A DNA stretch of 64,000 nt from the NCBI GenBank assembly GCA_907163375.1, contig CAJQUW010001141.1, forward strand, positions 107,317 to 171,316, in the 5' to 3' direction. Of this stretch, positions 34,940-46,610 are shown piece after piece. Within the stretch, counting starts at the first letter, position 1. Every line of letters starts with the position of its first letter. Under the pieces are notes generated by a model. The model made no database searches, was not told the DNA's origin, and was given only the letters and a program-made list of their open reading frames with translations. The translations under genes and the position numbers were made by a program. Origin of the DNA: Prostheceraeus crozeri. Its lineage: Eukaryota > Platyhelminthes > Polycladida > Euryleptidae.

Positions 34940-35578
34940 GCCTGGAAACCAAAAATTAATTGCATTGCAATTTATTGGTCACAATGATCGCTGAAACCCA
35001 AAGACTCCAATTAAATAATTGTTGTTGCAGAGAAATTGCAATTGATTGCAGTCTGTCAATGATTGCTATCAATTGATTGATCTGTAATGGAGTTATTTAG
35101 TTGAATGCTAACTTGCAAAACCGCCTACACTCACCATCATAGGAAAAGCATAACACAATCAGTGATTGAGATTATTAGTCTACCTATCTTATATTATGTC
35201 ATTAAATCTTAAATTTATGTCAATCTAGGCACGCGACTTCTTTTTCTCTAGTTTGAAAAGTCACTCCGACTAAGAATGTAGCAACATGTATTTCATGCAG
35301 AAACTCACCGCCCAAATTGGCAGTAAGCCAGTTTACGACTTGCACAATCTGCCTATGTATGCAGCCTAAATAGGTGTAGCACATGTTTTTATCTAAGTCG
35401 AAAATTAAACAAGAATTATTATTATTAATTCAAGAATCATTAATTATTCAAGAATTAATCTAATCAAATTGTGATTAAAAAAATTCCAATTAGTTGATTG
35501 CTGACATAAGATGATTCCAGTTAATTGATTGCTGTCGTACAACTATTTCAATTAATTTTTGGTGAATCCTGAACCTAG
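34940..35578. mobile_element. AT-rich inverted-repeat element, copy 2
   Basis: The left edge contains GGAAACCAAAAATTAATTG and the reverse complement of the right edge contains GATTCACCAAAAATTAATTG. Both ends are rich in CAATTAATTGATTGC-like words, as in the neighbouring copy at 33795. No target duplication found. Probably the same or a sister family. Confidence 0.42.
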
Positions 35579-38026
35579 GTATAGAATATTTACTAGAAGA
35601 TAGGCCAGAATCTTCGAGCTCAGCTAGCAGTGGCTCAAAGAATTAATACAAGGCGACTGCGAAATAACCCTGATGGTGCTAAATGATCTGATTTGATGGC
35701 ATCCTTAAAATATATAGGAATCCCTAAATTGAAAATGTAATCCAATAACACAGAACCTACGCAGACCTACATCATTCTTTCAATTTATGAATTTCTTAGC
35801 CAACTAAACCTACATCGCTAGACACTGAGAAAGTTAAGCTACTAGATTATTAATGTGCTGCAAAAGATGGCCATTGACAGAAAACACATTTTAAACATTA
35901 AGCAACCAGAACAAAGTATTTTGTCATCTATGATAATTGTGATCTACTTTGTATTATACTAAATTTACTGAAATTGCATGCACTAAGTTAAACGAAAAAT
36001 ATCACTGTCTAATCAGTTCTTATTTATTATTCAAATTTTTGTGCGAGCCATGATCTTTAAATTCAAAACGTGCGAGATTTTCGTCAAAAAAGTCAACCTG
36101 TCGAATCTTGCAGCGATGGACTTCCAAATTTGCTATGAAATTAAGGAAACACCCTTACACGGATGACTTATGTCAGCGACTTTTCATTTTCAGATATTTC
36201 GAAGGAACAGATGGTTTTATGATGAACTTCTACAATTGGATTCGTCCAGGTGATTTCCGACGCTAAATGAAGTATGAATAGCCAATTACCAATAGTGAGG
36301 AAATTTGCACGCTACGTTGGAATAACGATCGTTTTCTTTAACAAAGCACTCAATTTATACTACACTGTAGATGAATTTAATAGAAAAGTCTGAAGTCCCA
36401 TAAGTCAATGAATAGGTAATCACGAAAACATGAAAATATGCATGATTTACCATATATCTTAATTATCAGTATTTAGTTAAGGTCTTTCCAACCGATCTGG
36501 CGTCGGAACAAACGCGTCTACAACTTATTTCCACGCAACGTTGCGTGCGGATAACCTCACTGTGGGTAACTGTCTATTTGCATGTAATTTTTTTGGTTGG
36601 AATTACCACACCGGTCAGATTCCGAAAAATTCTCGATAACTGGCTTTTAAGTTTCATCCTTTTTACTATCTCGGTTGCACGCTATTATCTTATAAAATGG
36701 AAATTGCAATCTTACATGCCAGATGAGTAACGAGTGATAAACCTATAGACCTCGATTAGGCTAAATAAAAGATAGGCCTTAATAGTTGCAGATTCTATGC
36801 TAATTTGCATTAGGCTTGGGTACCGCAAGTTACTTATGTGTCCACTTACAATTTTTTATTCACAAAGATGACTACTAATGCTGTTGGCCTACTCAATCAC
36901 ACTTGCAACTATTCTGAATGTCATCGTGACAGTTCAAAGTGTGATCACAATCAAATAGTCAAGAGTTATGCAGAGCTACAGCTAGTAAGGCCTATATTAT
37001 CCACTCAAGCAGAAAAGCATGAAAACTCAGCAATTATGAATATTCACCTTGTGTGAAAATATGTAAGTATCACCACTGAAGGATCACACAATGACTATTA
37101 AAATAAAATTGTAGAGCGAGTTTGGACTAGACTGACGAACTGGAAAAAATAAGAACAGGAAAAACACTCATTCTCCTGATGAAAATATTCTCTTGGAAGA
37201 CAATCATTTTCAGGCGGTTCCTGCTAGTCAAATTAGTTTAGAACGAAATGGAGAACATTTATTCATCTAGAACCGGCTATCAACAATTTGCACAGACAAA
37301 GAAAGCTCACTTAATTAGATGCTATAGCCTACCTCAAGCACAAACCATACTGAGTGCTACTTTGTACACTTGACAGAGGTAACTTACTGATGCTGTCACA
37401 CATTTATCAAGGAATGACAGCAGATAGCGGATGACAATATAGGAATCAATCTCACCGAATTGAAAAATTCTGCTTTCTACTTATGACTTGCATTCATTCA
37501 CATTCGCCAAGGAGTAAGTGACAGCGGACAATTGATGAAAAAAACAGCAATAAATCTCAGTCGAATAATGCTTGCTTTCCTGCTCTGCATGCTTGCTCTC
37601 GACAAAACGGTGGCCTGCCTAAATTCGTATCTCCGAGGAACCGAATATGTTTAAAAAAAATTATTTTAAATAACCAGATAGAGTTTTATTCTGGTTTTAT
37701 CATGTAGGCTTTTCCTCGATAGCCCACTCATGAATGAATTAGCATTTAGGCAATGCTTCAGCAGTGTTGAGATGCAACGATGCAAGTATATTCACCTACA
37801 TCACCAGAACATTATATTTTTGTAGAAGGGTAATTCTATCTTTGGGTATTACTTTGTTGAACTGAGGGTTAGAGAGAAAAGCAAGACTATAGAGTAAGTA
37901 CCTTTTCTGTGAGCAAGACTATTGAGAAGAGGTTCATCAATATTCATGATCAAATTCTACCTCGCCACGGGATTTCAACCTCGGCTGCTAAAGAATTAGA
38001 AGATTCCAGGAAACGAACAAGTATAC
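35579..38026. other. Non-coding stretch
   Basis: About 2.4 kb of AT-rich DNA without a recognised gene, transposon end or strong repeat. Short open frames here lack ATG starts or similarity. Confidence 0.35.
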
Positions 38027-38040
38027 TTAACCCTCTTCCG

Positions 38041-38246
38041 TCAACCTGGGGTCAAATTGATCCCATGAAAATTCAATAGTAGATCATAATGTCAAGTAAT
38101 ACCTCTCTTATGGCCTGCCTGATAAATAGCTTTCCCTGCAACAAATTTAGCACAAAAAGTTTGCATTGTATACATTTGATTGAAAAGGAAAGGTACAGTC
38201 TGAGAGGCTTCAGATGATACAATGTATTTCGTCAACCTGGGGTCAA
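38041..38246 (+). repeat. PB4 subterminal repeats
   Basis: CGTCAACCTGGGGTCAA occurs at 38039-38055 and again at 38230-38246. The first copy continues into a near-palindrome, GGGTCAAATTGATCCC. An inverted relative lies near the right end at 40626-40652. The arrangement parallels the subterminal palindromes of the other piggyBac elements. Confidence 0.7.
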
Positions 38247-38641
38247 CTCGGTTGTCTGTGTTCTGCATGAAATTGTATGACCGAGGCAATAGATATCTGG
38301 AATAACCGATCTATTGAATTGATTTGTTAGCTGATAGTTGGATATCTTGCCATAGAAGTCACTGCCGTTTTGTGCAAGATAACAGAAGTGTTAGCGTTCA
38401 ATGCATTATTCATTCCATAGCCCATAGAGATAGGATTATCAGCAGTTTGCACTGACTGTATTTGCACAGCTATCGTTGCATAGAGAGGTCAATTGTGATT
38501 TGCGTCATATGCTAACAATGGCACCAAAAGAATGTAGCCCGAAAAGAATGAAGCATTCTCGGGGCGCTGAGTAGTAATCCACGCTTGTGTCCGCTGATGG
38601 ATATAAATCAAATGTCTGATGCACGCGCTTTGTAATTTACA

Positions 38642-40380
38642 ATGGCTCGCAAAATGTACACAACGAAAGACGTAGCGCGACAAATAATGGATCGCGAAAG
38701 TGGATCTGATGTTTCTGATATTGAATTGACTGAGGATGAATCAACTGATACCAGTGATGTCAACGATAACGACAATCAAGTGACTGATTCCAAAGACGAA
38801 TCCAATGACTCCTCCGATGACAGCGAAGACTCTGATAACGATCACCCTCCGCCTTTACATCAACGAGTCAACATACCACATCAGCTACGAAGCAAAAATA
38901 GGCGAATATGGAGTACAAATCCGGAAAGGCCGACACAAGTTCGTGTTTCAAATGTACTTCGGCAACAAAGTGGGCTCAGTAGTGCGAGCGTCAGATCAGT
39001 TCATACTATCTTTGATAGTTTCAAGTTATTTTTCACAAATGATATGATACTTCTAATTGTTCGAGAGACAAACCGTAGAGGGCAATCTACAGCACGAAAA
39101 TGGAATCAAACACATGAGAGAACCCATTGTTGGCGTGAGACTGATTCGTCTGAAATAGAGGCTATGATCGGTCTTCTGATTTTGGCAGTTATGTGGCGAT
39201 CTTCAAGGGAATCTCGAGACGAACTATGGTCAGCGAAAGATGGTGGACCCGTATTCAGGGCCACAATGTCTCTTACGCGTTTCAAAGAGTTGTTGAGGTA
39301 CTGTCGATTCGACAATCAGGCAAGTAGAGAGCAACGTATTTCACAAGACAAATTGGCGCCTATCCGTGACTTCTGGGTAATGTTTTTTGGCCAATCTACA
39401 ACCCGTTTATAAGCCAGGCAGTGACATAACAGTCGACGAGCAATAGATATCGACACGAGGGCGGTGCAGTTTCCGGCAGTACTTGCCCTCGAAGCCCGGA
39501 AAATATGGCATAAAGGTATTCTGGGCTTGTGATAGCGAAACGTCATTTCCTCTGAAAGGTGAAGTCTATCTTGGTAGGCAACCCAATGCACCAGTTCGGT
39601 CAAATGTAAAAGATCTTGTGAAACGATTAGTACAGCCCTGGATAAAGACAGGAAGAAATATAACAATGGATTTGATTGCCATGCGCACTACAATTGTTGG
39701 AACATAAGAAAAAACCGTGCTGATATCCCGAGAGATGCAAAGCAATCGCAGCAGGCCAGAGTATTCATCTATTTTTGGATTTGATCGGCAACTTACCCTC
39801 GTTAGTTATGTTCCAAAGAAAGGAAGGTCCGTCATATTGTTTTCTATGCACCATGATGTGTCTATCGATGAAGACGACAAATATAAACCTGTTATTATCC
39901 AACATTACAACAAAACCAAATCTGGCGTAGACAATCTGGATCATTTGGCAAGGCTTTATACTACTAGTAAACGAAAAATAAAGCGTTGGCCAATGGTATT
40001 CTTTTTCAACATGATAGACTGTGGAGCAATTGCAGGTTATATTACGTGGTACATGAAATTCCCAGATTGGAACAAAGGCAAATCTTATAAACGACGACTT
40101 TATCTGAAAGAACTGGGATTCTCCTTAGTTGAAAGGCAAATCAACAAACGTATTCAAAATCCTCAAGCTCTACAGTCACAAGTAACTGTTGCCATGCGAT
40201 CACTGGGTTGTCAGCTTCAAAATGAAACTTCAAATCCTCCAGCAACGGGAATGTTGACTCAAAGACGGAGATGCTTTTTATGTCCCCGCTCGATTGACAA
40301 AAAGGTGAGCACAGTGCTTCCGTTGCAAACGTTCTTGTTGCAAAGATTACGGACTACTTTTGTGCAATGAATGTGTCTAA
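38642..40380 (+). pseudogene. piggyBac transposase, frameshifted (PB4)
   Basis: The N-terminal 257 codons (38642-39412) are open from an ATG: a basic start, a long acidic stretch (about residues 20-68), then SSEIEAMIGLLILAVMWR and MSLTRFKELLRYCRFDN. The frame then shifts; the first catalytic site reads TVDEQ directly followed by a stop. PSKPGKYGIKVFW through GRNITMD follows (39483-39707), where the NFF part of the second site and about 15-20 residues are missing. The last piece (39717-40370) holds SGVDNLDH and RRLYLKELGF, and another frame change precedes the cysteine-rich tail (CFRCKRSCC ... LLCNECV, stop at 40380). At least four lesions; not functional. Confidence 0.88.
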
Positions 40381-40692
40381 ATCATGCAAAGTTGTTTGTG
40401 AAATTGCGATGATTCTCTTAAATTCATTATAAAATTTGAATTTTTGGGAAATCTGGTGTTTTTCTTTTCACTTCAGAGTGGGAGCATGCAAAAGATAGTA
40501 GGCCTACAGCTTGTATTATCAAATATCAATAATTTCTTACTGCATCTAAATGCATCTAAATTCTTGAAAATATGATTGATTTAATGACTATCGCATCTAA
40601 AAGCAATAAAAGCACAAATTTCTACCATGGGGTCATTTTTCCTCCAGGTTGAAAAAATGCGATGTATTTTAAGGTTGACGTCACAGGGTTAA

Positions 40693-41814
40693 GCAGATGC
40701 CGCAGAGAAAAGTTGTGTAACAAACTATGCTACAATTTTGAATAATTTTTGATGAATGAGAGCAAAACAGATCTACGAAGTTTTCAATTATTTAGATGTC
40801 TTGCGTTGTATCAAAAAACATCAAATTTTTGACAAAAATTGCCACTTTCATCAATTATATTATTTTATCTGCTTTTCTTTTAATGACCAAAGTAATTGAA
40901 TTCGAACTGTCACAGCTGATTTAATTGTATTACACGAAAGAAATCTATTTTGACAATTTTCACACGACTTTAGAGCTTGGAATTGATCGAGGAAACATTT
41001 GCCGACACTAAAGAATAAATTATAGCGGCATAATATCTCGGATTTCGATTACTCAAGCACGACAAAAATCATTTGTAGTTGAAGGCATTGATTTCCACAA
41101 TGTGGAACGTTGATGTTCCCAGAGATGATTATGCAATTCCAGCTCGAGCCAATGCAACTCCTTGATAAGATTGAGTGTCCTAGCCAAGAAGTGCTTCGGT
41201 CAGCGGTTATATTGCCTAAATTGGCAATGATTAAGAGTTGCGGAAAATTTTAGGTTCGGCTACAAATTATGCGAAGAATTAACACCAAACATTCATATGA
41301 ACTGCATTCTTTTGCAGCTCTACAAACCGTCTGTCGCACCACTGTGATGAGACCACAATGTGAGATGCCATTTATCTGTGACATGATGTAAAAGGACTGA
41401 AAAACAGCGGAAATTTTGTAATAGTAATTCTTGATTTAATTGCAGCATTTCAATCATTTAGCAGTGACAATGGGTACAAGCCACGGCTAATCAAATTACC
41501 GCTTGCAGCATATTCTTCAAAATGTACAAATTGTAGAGAGAAATACATATTTTCTCAAAATTTTCAGTTGGTATTCAAATAATAACAAAATTTTGCGTGG
41601 ACGGGAATGCTTCGTGTGTACAGCAAAAACCGGGTGCCCGACCACCGTTATCGCATTAAAATTCCGACCTCTGCCTGACCAATTTTTTTTGTTTTAAAAT
41701 GGTCTAAAAGCACTTCAGTGTCAACCTGCTATCGAAGGAAGTAGCCCTAGTGAGCACAGAATGCGTCTCAAGTCATTTCATGCTTCACGAAGTCCACCCG
41801 CTACCCAGCTTCGT
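40693..41814. other. Non-coding stretch
   Basis: AT-rich sequence with no recognised gene or element between PB4 and a GC-rich patch. Confidence 0.35.
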
Positions 41815-42240
41815 TACGAACTCGTTACGCGGGTGGGCGATCTAACGGGGCCAACCTTCGAGTGGGCCTACCCAGGCCCACGGCCCAGCCGATGTCAATT
41901 TTGAATTACCGGGCCCAGGCCCGTCATAATAGGATCATTAAATAGATGCAGTGTATTAATGATGGTTATCAAACCTATTCTCACACCCACAGCTGGAAGT
42001 GGGACTGGGCCTTGGGGGAGCCGGGCCGACAAAAATTCTGCAAGCACACGGGCCGGTTCCTGACTGATTCAACAAATTAATTTTTAGAATGATTCGTAAA
42101 GGGATTACATTCAACTAACGTAATTGATATTTTCCTTAAGAATGGTCCATCCGGGCCGGACCGAGCCCGGGCCTTACATCTTGAAGTCGATTCGGGCCCT
42201 GGAGGACGACAAAGTCGGCCCGGTTCCAGCTGTGAATTGA
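41815..42240. other. GGGCC-rich patch
   Basis: About 425 bases in which GGGCC, GGCCC and CGGGCC recur many times (for example CCGGGCCCAGGCCCG and CCGGGCCGGACCGAGCCCGG) within otherwise AT-rich DNA. Similar self-complementary GC-rich low-complexity stretches occur in transposon-derived repeats. No open frame or terminal repeats were recognised. Confidence 0.5.
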
Positions 42241-42246
42241 CTTCAA

Positions 42247-42533
42247 CACTGTGAATTGTAGGACTCTAATTTAGGCACGAAGCCGAAATTTCGTGTCAGT
42301 TAGGGCCTAGTTAGTGCCTATTTATTGCCCCGAGGGACCAGTAGGGCCACTAGGCACTAATATGCAACAAACCAAATATTTGTTTATCCAATGAAATCGA
42401 AGGAAAAATCAATGGGCACAAACTCGGCACTATGGACTTCGTGTCTACTCGTGCCTTGTGTTGGTTAGAATTGATTGATACCTAAACTTTTTGCCTAATT
42501 CAAGAGAAATTTCGTGCCCTAGAGTTTACAGTG
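42247..42533. mobile_element. Miniature inverted-repeat element with CACTGT ends
   Basis: The left end begins CACTGTGAA and includes GACTCTA and GGCACGAA. The right end, reverse-complemented, begins CACTGTAAACTCTAGGGCAC and continues GAAATTTC. The 287-bp interior has TAGGCAC-like words and no coding frame. Target duplication is unclear. It shares its tip with the elements at 12674 and 47188. Confidence 0.58.
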
Positions 42534-43069
42534 TACATTGTGCCAACGTGGTATATTGACAAAATCGCCTGTCTATGTACTGTCTATGTACTCGCCCATA
42601 TGCGCATTATAAAAATATGTGAAACATTTGTCGTTGGTGAAATATAAACATCGGTAATAGTGGTGAAAGTCAGGATATTCGGAAAAGGGCATTGGTCTCT
42701 TGAACTTGTGCAATTCATGTAATCATATGACTAATTTAGACGTCATACGCTAACTATGACAAAGCACTATTATTGACAACGACAAGCTAAGGAATACAAT
42801 AGTTTACTCTAAACTACATTTTTCATAATTTCAATTTACTGTGAATTTGATCTATAAATGGGAATTATTGATGCCTAATTTGCTTATAATATGAATGGAC
42901 GTGGGCAGATATCACTTGAGAGCGCAAAATAAATCTTATGAAATTTTGACAATCCAAGGCTATGTCCTAACTATCTTTATTACGGATTCCAGACTTTTGA
43001 AGATGCGATGGGCAAATAACTTGTCAAGTCTTAAACTTACCAAAACGTCACTTCGTCTTTCTTAAGTCA

Positions 43070-44511
43070 TACAGTTATGGCCAATGATTTCCGACCACTA
43101 GTGATACGGCCATTGATTTCCGACCACTATTATTTTCATTCTGACAACCTTATTTTATTTCTACAAACATACGTTATATTAGTTATAATTGGTTGATTTA
43201 CCTATCAGGCACCAGCCAACCACCATTGAGTATGTATAAATCGGTGGAATTCTCAGAATTACACGAATTCCAAGAATTGTTTGCCAAAGTTAATTTGTGC
43301 GTCTCATTGTAATTATGCCTACAAGTCCTGCTGCTCGCGCTAATATCAAACTTTTATTTGATGATGGATGGAGTGAACGTCAGATCGCAGTAAGATTAAA
43401 TTTGTCAAAGACAACAGTCCATGATATTATCCAAGTTATCAAGCAGACTGGATCCACAGTTCCCAGAAAACAACCAGGCAAAACAAGAATCACCAGCCGT
43501 CAAACTGATAACATGATTCGCCGTGCTGCTGTGAGGAATCCATCTATATCCAGTTCTGAAATCAGAGCGCAATTACCTGAAAATGTGGTAGTCAGCACTC
43601 GAACCATCAGACGGCGCCTCCTTATCGATGCAGGTCTTCGCTCTTACCGTCCAGCTGTAAAACCTCGACTATCTCGAAAGAATATCAAAGATCGCCTTAT
43701 CTTCTGCAGAACTCACAAAGACTGGACAGTTGACCAATGGCGGAGAGTACTCTTCAGCGACGAAACACAAATAAAGCAGTTTCAACCACACAGGGCCTTG
43801 GTTCGACGTCCTTCAAATCAGCGTTTCAATCCAAGGTTTACTGTACCAGCGGTGAAAAAATGCCCGTCAATCATGATATGGGGTTCGATATCTGGATTTG
43901 GTCGCGGAGGTATTTACTTTGTACAGCAAGGGAAGACGGTCAATTCGGCTGAATATTTGAAAATCATTGCAGAAAAGGTGCCACTGTGGATGGAACTTCA
44001 TAGTTGCGATGTGTTCCAATATGACGGTGCACCATGCCACCAGTCCCGTGCCGTAAAATCTTGGCTTCATTGTAATAATATTGAAGTACTCAGCCCGTGG
44101 CCAGGATCGTCACCAGACTTAAACCCGATAGAAAATTGTTGGGAAAAGCTGAAGTTAGAAGTGTCGAAATCCAATCCATCCTCACTGATAGAACTCAAAG
44201 GTGCTATTCTTCATGCCTGGACCCATGAAATAACTCCTGAGTATTGCCAATCTCTTGTAGATTCAATGCCACGTCGAATCAACGCTGTTCTGGCGGCTCA
44301 TGGTACTGCTACTAAATATTAATTGTTTTATGAAACATTGAGATTTTGCAATTTAATTGACCAAAGACATTTAAATGTAAGTTCAATTGTTCCCATGTGT
44401 TAATTACACATGTTTTTGTTTATAACTTAAATACTACTTGTTAACTAATACTCTGAACTCGTTTTATCTTAGAAATATATGGGTGGTCGGAAATCATTGG
44501 CCATAACTGTA
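43070..44511 (+). mobile_element. Complete Tc1/mariner transposon, DD35E type
   Basis: The ends are perfect 27-bp inverted repeats (43072-43098 and 44483-44509), starting CAGTTATGGCCAATGATTTC and finishing CGACCAC, flanked by TA on both sides, the standard Tc1 target duplication. Total length without TA is 1438 bp. One intact transposase ORF fills the middle. Inside the left end a second, direct copy of the repeat core (GATTTCCGACCACTA, 43117-43131) is present but was not found inside the right end. Perfect ends and an open frame indicate a recent insertion. It landed at the edge of a TA microsatellite. Confidence 0.95.
43315..44322 (+). CDS. Tc1/mariner transposase, intact (DD35E)
   Basis: The protein is 335 residues from the preferred ATG at 43315; an upstream in-frame ATG at 43297 would add six. 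Residue numbers here count from 43297. Residues 8-115 form two helix-turn-helix segments that bind the ends (SERQIAVRLNLSKTTVHDII, then the STRTIRRRL region). The RNase-H-like core has D155 in FSDET, D243 in QYDGAPCH and E279 in PDLNPIEN. I count 35 residues between the second D and E, one more than the 34 of classical Tc1, which points to a DD35E subgroup. No stops or frameshifts. It cuts out the element and inserts it at TA dinucleotides. Confidence 0.95.
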   Translation: MPTSPAARANIKLLFDDGWSERQIAVRLNLSKTTVHDIIQVIKQTGSTVPRKQPGKTRITSRQTDNMIRRAAVRNPSISSSEIRAQLPENVVVSTRTIRRRLLIDAGLRSYRPAVKPRLSRKNIKDRLIFCRTHKDWTVDQWRRVLFSDETQIKQFQPHRALVRRPSNQRFNPRFTVPAVKKCPSIMIWGSISGFGRGGIYFVQQGKTVNSAEYLKIIAEKVPLWMELHSCDVFQYDGAPCHQSRAVKSWLHCNNIEVLSPWPGSSPDLNPIENCWEKLKLEVSKSNPSSLIELKGAILHAWTHEITPEYCQSLVDSMPRRINAVLAAHGTATKY

Positions 44512-44599
44512 TATATATATATATATATATACTATAATACTATATACTATATATAATACTATATATAATATACTATAACTATAAATAAACTATCGACTA

Positions 44600-44658
<59 letters not shown>
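44512..44658. repeat. TA-rich microsatellite
   Basis: Two (TA)n tracts (about 44510-44530 and 44601-44656) with irregular ACTATA-rich sequence between them. It separates the Tc1 element from a Penelope-like fragment. Length in the true genome may vary. Confidence 0.9.
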
Positions 44659-44660
<2 letters not shown>

Positions 44661-45470
44661 TTTATGCTTGAAAGCAAATTCCATAAGTATGAAGGCACAT
44701 TGCCAATTTTTCATCGTCGTTATGTGGACGATTGTTTCACGATCTTCAAAAATAGTAGTGATGCTAAAAAGTTTCTGAATTTCATCAACTCATTGGATGA
44801 GAACATCCAATTTACTCTAGAAGAAAGTAGTAACAAATGCATCATATTTTTAGATACGGAGATAACTCTTGAAACTGATAATTCTTTCAAGATTGATTTC
44901 CATATCAAATCAACAAACACTGGAGTCTATACTCCTCAGTTCGCTTATGCGCCTGAAAAATATAAATTAGCAGCCATTCGTTCGTTGCTGTCTCGAGCCT
45001 TCAGAATTTGCTATGATCAGACTCTGTATGAATCAGCATCTGAGAAAATTATTGAAACATTTATAGGTAATGGTTTTCAATCGGAAACAATTTTGAAAGT
45101 AAAAAAGCAAGTTGAAGAAAAAGTTTGTGCAAAGCAAGACAATAAAAATAAAGAGAATGATAAAAAAATTATTTATTGGTCCGTGCATTTCATTCGTGAA
45201 GGATTTAAAGATTTCAATCATAGAATTCATAAAATCAATCAAAAACTGTCTAAGGCTGAAATTCAAACTACGTACAGTACTTGTAAAATGAAAGATTTTT
45301 TTCGCAACAAAGATAAAATTGTGAGTGATCTGCGATCGGATATTGTTTATCAATATAATTGTGACCGCTGTCCAATGCGGTACATTGGTGCCACCAAAAG
45401 GCATTTCTATACCCGTATCTCAGAACACTTACGAGGGTATCCTACTCAAACTGAGGTTTCCATGTCTTAA
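44659..45470 (+). mobile_element. Penelope-like element, 5'-truncated, reading frame open
   Basis: A 268-codon open frame covers the last part of the reverse transcriptase (RRYVDDCFTIF catalytic box, FLDTEITL), the linker and a GIY-YIG nuclease region (YNCDRCPMRYIGATKRH, then RISEHLRG). It starts abruptly at a (TA)n tract and lacks everything before the catalytic box; the nuclease end is also cut short. It is less decayed than the relic at 14740 and belongs to a different subfamily by sequence. Confidence 0.85.
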
Positions 45471-45599
45471 AATCCCATATACGATATATATTTCATTAAA
45501 GAGGTTTTCATTCTGTAATTTATTGCATATTTGAAGGGACTTCTCTGTTTTTTTAATAAATTCCTTCAGCTTTTTAATAATTCAGTGAAATTTTGGAAC

Positions 45600-46145
45600 A
45601 CTATTCATTAAAAAATATAGGCTCAACGTTTTGGAAAGTACACTGACCATTTTCAAGGGAAAGTAATTACATGCCAAAAATTCTAAATTCAAAAAGAGAG
45701 ATGACATCTGGAAAGCTATGAAGTGATGCATGTAGAGACAATAGCATCATACTATGATGAATCCTGTAAGCAGAATTGAGCTTTATCATAGAAAGTTGGA
45801 GACTAAATAACACTCAGATTTCGGATGAAGCCCATGTCACGCTTATTTAGAAAGAGTTTTCTGTTATTTTGATGGATTTGGCTATTTAAAGCATGTTTTT
45901 GTCAGGACATTTGAATATATTCTTCATGGCAGAATACAGAATGGCAGGAATCATCCTCAAGACACTTTCATGCACATCCACCCAATGTTGTAGTGGTAAT
46001 GCTGGTAAATTTGAGTGGTTCATCTCTGCTTTGTTATTGATCAGTTTTATTTTTCGTACATTTCTAATAATTACGGCCTCTGCTATTTGTCTTTCCAATG
46101 CGTTATTGTTATGCACTCCTGGAAGGTTCATGTTGAGGTTGAACA
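45600..46145 (-). mobile_element. Penelope-like 3' fragment, minus strand
   Basis: Minus strand: a coding piece with NLPGVHNNNALERQIAEAVI and NHSNLPALPLQHWVDVHES, the C-terminal end of a Penelope-like protein after the GIY-YIG domain. A 3' region follows, containing TTGAAAATGGTCAGTGTAC and CCAAAACGTTGAGCC, words typical of the tails of these elements. It is joined head to head with a related copy on the plus strand at about 46145. Confidence 0.65.
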
Positions 46146-46610
46146 CTGGAACAACGCTGAAATCAAAACAACAACAAGAATCACATCCTCTCCGAAAAAC
46201 AAAATGCAAAAGAGATTGTTTATTGTGCAAATTAGAAGGAAAAGGAAATTGTGAAACAACAGGAATAACTTATGTGTGACAAATGTAAAGCAATATATGT
46301 TGGTGAAACGTCGAGAAATGCAAGAAAAGAGGTAATGAACGCATCAAACAATTAAAGGAAAAATAGGAATGATCTATATTATGGAGAATGTGGAAACAAG
46401 CACAAAGGAATTGAACAAAACTTCAACATGAACATTACAGGAGTGCATCACAATAACGCAATGGAAAGACGAATAACAGAGGCCGTAGTTATTAGAAATA
46501 AAAATAAGCAACACATAAAACTGACCAATAACAAAACAGAATGGAACCACTCAAATTTACCAGCATTAACTCTACAACATTAGGTGGATGTGCATTGTGG
46601 AACATTGTGG
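46146..46610 (+). mobile_element. Penelope-like 3' fragment, plus strand
   Basis: The plus strand encodes a cysteine cluster (TKCKRDCLLCKLEGKGNC), then the GIY-YIG start (CDKCKAIYVGETSRN) and a C-terminal piece with GVHHNNAMERRITEAV and NHSNLPALTLQH. It is broken in about two or three places. Nucleotides 46520-46605 match the reverse complement of about 45970-46060 at around 85-90% by eye. Confidence 0.7.

Larger units (their letters stand above)
38027..40692 (+). mobile_element. PB4, piggyBac transposon with TTAA ends, broken
   Basis: Bounded by TTAA at 38027-38030 and 40689-40692. The left end reads CCCTCTTCCGTCAACCT and the right end, reverse-complemented, CCCTGTGACGTCAACCT, 13 of 17 identical with CGTCAACCT exact. 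A longer subterminal block (TCAACCTGGGGTCA ... CCCATG, 38041-38067) has an inverted, diverged partner at 40626-40652 and a direct partner at 38230-38246. The transposase inside is frameshifted. A fourth distinct piggyBac family in this window. Confidence 0.9.

Noticed and set aside
45033-45404. 123-codon minus-strand frame
   Set aside because: Shadow of the Penelope-like coding frame on the plus strand.
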